Assembly: GCA_018004935.1 (NCBI GenBank)
Contig: JAGNBF010000012.1
Coordinates: forward strand, 1 to 64,000
Length of the DNA: 64,000 nucleotides
Reading direction: 5' to 3'
Origin: Chloroflexota bacterium
Lineage (GTDB): Bacteria; Chloroflexota; Anaerolineae; Promineifilales; Promineifilaceae
Below, piece after piece: positions 63,197-64,000 of the stretch (position 1 is the stretch's first letter; each line of letters starts with the position of its first letter). The translations under genes and the position numbers were made by a program. The notes beneath the pieces are model-generated. The model was not told the DNA's origin. It ran no database searches and was given only the letters and a program-made list of their open reading frames with translations.

Positions 63197-63287
63197 CAAA
63201 AGGGTTCGCTCGCAAATAACTTTTGAGCTTGGCGGTTTGACCGCCGGGCGGGGTAACTGAACGCTTACAAAAATTCGTATCAATTCG

Positions 63288-63384
63288 TGACTCCAATGAA
63301 AAAAGGTCAAAACAGTTAAAAGCCCCGTTTCTTTCTCTCTGGAAGCGACGGTTAAATTAGTCAGAAACCAGTTTTTGCAGTAGA
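63288..63384. mobile_element. MITE-like element H, third copy
   Basis: TGACTCCAATGAAAAAAGGT at the left and TTTTTGCAGTAGACGCATTC at the right match the copies at 10846 and 61709 with a few changes; the right end is decayed. Confidence 0.65.
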
Positions 63385-63598
63385 CGCATTCGTAAAATTC
63401 GTGATCTTCTTGTTCTCGTACAAGAAGTTGACTTGTAAGGTTCTAAAGACCCGTGTAAAGCGCTACTCGTTGACTGGGGAAAGGCCCCGGAACTCCTACT
63501 TTTTAAGGTGAGTGTGGTAAACTTTACCCTATCTTGACTCATTTTATGATGACATCCCAGGCTCGTCCGGAGCAAAATTCCCAGCAATAGGAGTGAAT

Positions 63599-64000
63599 AT
63601 GGACCTCAAAGAAATCACCTTGCAACCGGAACAGGATAGACCTGTCCCGTCTACGTTTAAATTTGGTGCCACCTTTTCCAATCGTATGTTTAGCCAATCA
63701 TACACACCCGAATTGGGCTGGCATGATGCTACGATTGGCCCCCATCAACCGCTGTCGCTGGAACCATCCACGGCTGTTCTCCATTATGCCCAAGAGATTT
63801 TTGAAGGTACAAAAGCCTATCGTCGCCCCGATGGTCATATCAATTTGTTTCGCCCCTGGGAGAATACTCGCCGTTTCAACGAATCGGCGGCCCGCATGGC
63901 TATGCCTCAGGTAGATGCGGAAGATCATCTGGCCGCGATTGTACGCCTGGTGGAATTAGAGCATGAATGGGTTCCTGAACCCCCGGCCGCACTTTACATC
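63599..64000 (+). CDS. ilvE: Branched-chain amino acid aminotransferase, 3' end off the window
   Basis: The first 134 codons are present. They include FSNRMFSQSYTPELGWHDATIGP, LSLEPSTAVLHYAQEIFEGTKAYRR and INLFRPWENTRRFNESAARM, the N-terminal signature of class IV branched-chain aminotransferases (type II form). The enzyme interconverts Leu, Ile and Val with their 2-oxo acids. AGGAG lies 5 nt before the ATG at 63599. The PLP lysine lies beyond the window. Confidence 0.92.
   Translation, partial: MDLKEITLQPEQDRPVPSTFKFGATFSNRMFSQSYTPELGWHDATIGPHQPLSLEPSTAVLHYAQEIFEGTKAYRRPDGHINLFRPWENTRRFNESAARMAMPQVDAEDHLAAIVRLVELEHEWVPEPPAALYI

Larger units (their letters stand above)
62817..63598. other. 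Intergenic region before ilvE: three nested or adjacent elements
   Basis: A GTGGCCGATCTCCTGACCG-type repeat (about 62930-62997) ends in TTGAGCGAACCCT; AGGGTTCGCTCGCAAATAAC resumes after the B element (63001-63196), so B appears inserted inside that repeat. An H element follows (63288-63384). The ilvE promoter lies between 63400 and 63590 but is not obvious. Confidence 0.55.

Noticed and set aside
1-64000. Restriction-modification target explanation for the GCGGCCGC excess
   Set aside because: Restriction pressure would make such sites rare, not abundant, and no restriction-modification gene is visible in the window; a methylase-linked HIP-like process fits better but is unproven.
1-64000. 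Prophage or complete insertion sequence
   Set aside because: No integrase, transposase, capsid or tail gene was recognised; mobile DNA here is limited to small non-coding elements.

Overview
The window looks like a chromosomal segment of a Chloroflexota bacterium, most likely Anaerolineae-like. This is an inference from the gene mix: Thr/Pro-rich lipoproteins with WD40 or SH3 domains, GAF/PAS multi-sensor histidine kinases, MoxR-DUF58, CpXC and pentapeptide proteins, a VTE5-type kinase and an AlkC with an Ig tail. No rRNA or tRNA gene was recognised. Both window edges cut genes: a maleylacetate reductase on the left and a branched-chain aminotransferase on the right.

Layout. 1-3.8 kb: a minus-strand run of GAF-PAS histidine kinase, CpXC protein and maleylacetate reductase. 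4.4-13 kb: ychF behind a 105-bp repeat array, an SH3 lipoprotein, purA behind the same repeat, an STAS-like protein, and a coupled amidase / L,D-transpeptidase pair. 13.6-24 kb: ftsH, an enoyl-CoA hydratase, higBA-alkC, a serine-biosynthesis operon (phosphoserine phosphatase, class V aminotransferase, serA), and an inosine-DNA glycosylase with a patatin. 24.5-33 kb: two near-duplicate WD40 lipoproteins and an island of small coupled gene pairs (RHH-like/HNH, HigBA, RHH-like/retropepsin, Phd/PIN). 33-43.5 kb: HD hydrolase, TauE exporter, APH kinase, gyrB, membrane protein, MoxR-DUF58 and an acyl-CoA ligase. 43.8-64 kb: pentapeptide protein behind another 105-bp array, methyltransferase, multicopper oxidase, a 1264-aa sensor kinase, hydrolase, AcpS, M16-like protein, VTE5-like kinase, orphan MbtH, a large lipoprotein, a 149-bp tandem array, a GxxExxY protein, a PLP decarboxylase, an SDR and IlvE.

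Two genome-scale signals stand out. First, the octamer GCGGCCGC occurs about 85 times by eye in 64 kb, almost always inside genes and mostly as CGCGGCCGCG. It resembles the HIP1 palindrome of cyanobacteria but has a different sequence. Second, a 105-bp repeat with an exact period forms arrays that end precisely at the Shine-Dalgarno sequence of ychF, purA and the pentapeptide gene, always in the gene's orientation. Each full unit itself contains SD - ATG - 12-codon mini-ORF - TAG - two hairpins. The remaining intergenic DNA is packed with MITE-like inverted-repeat elements, some nested and one flanked by an 11-bp direct repeat.
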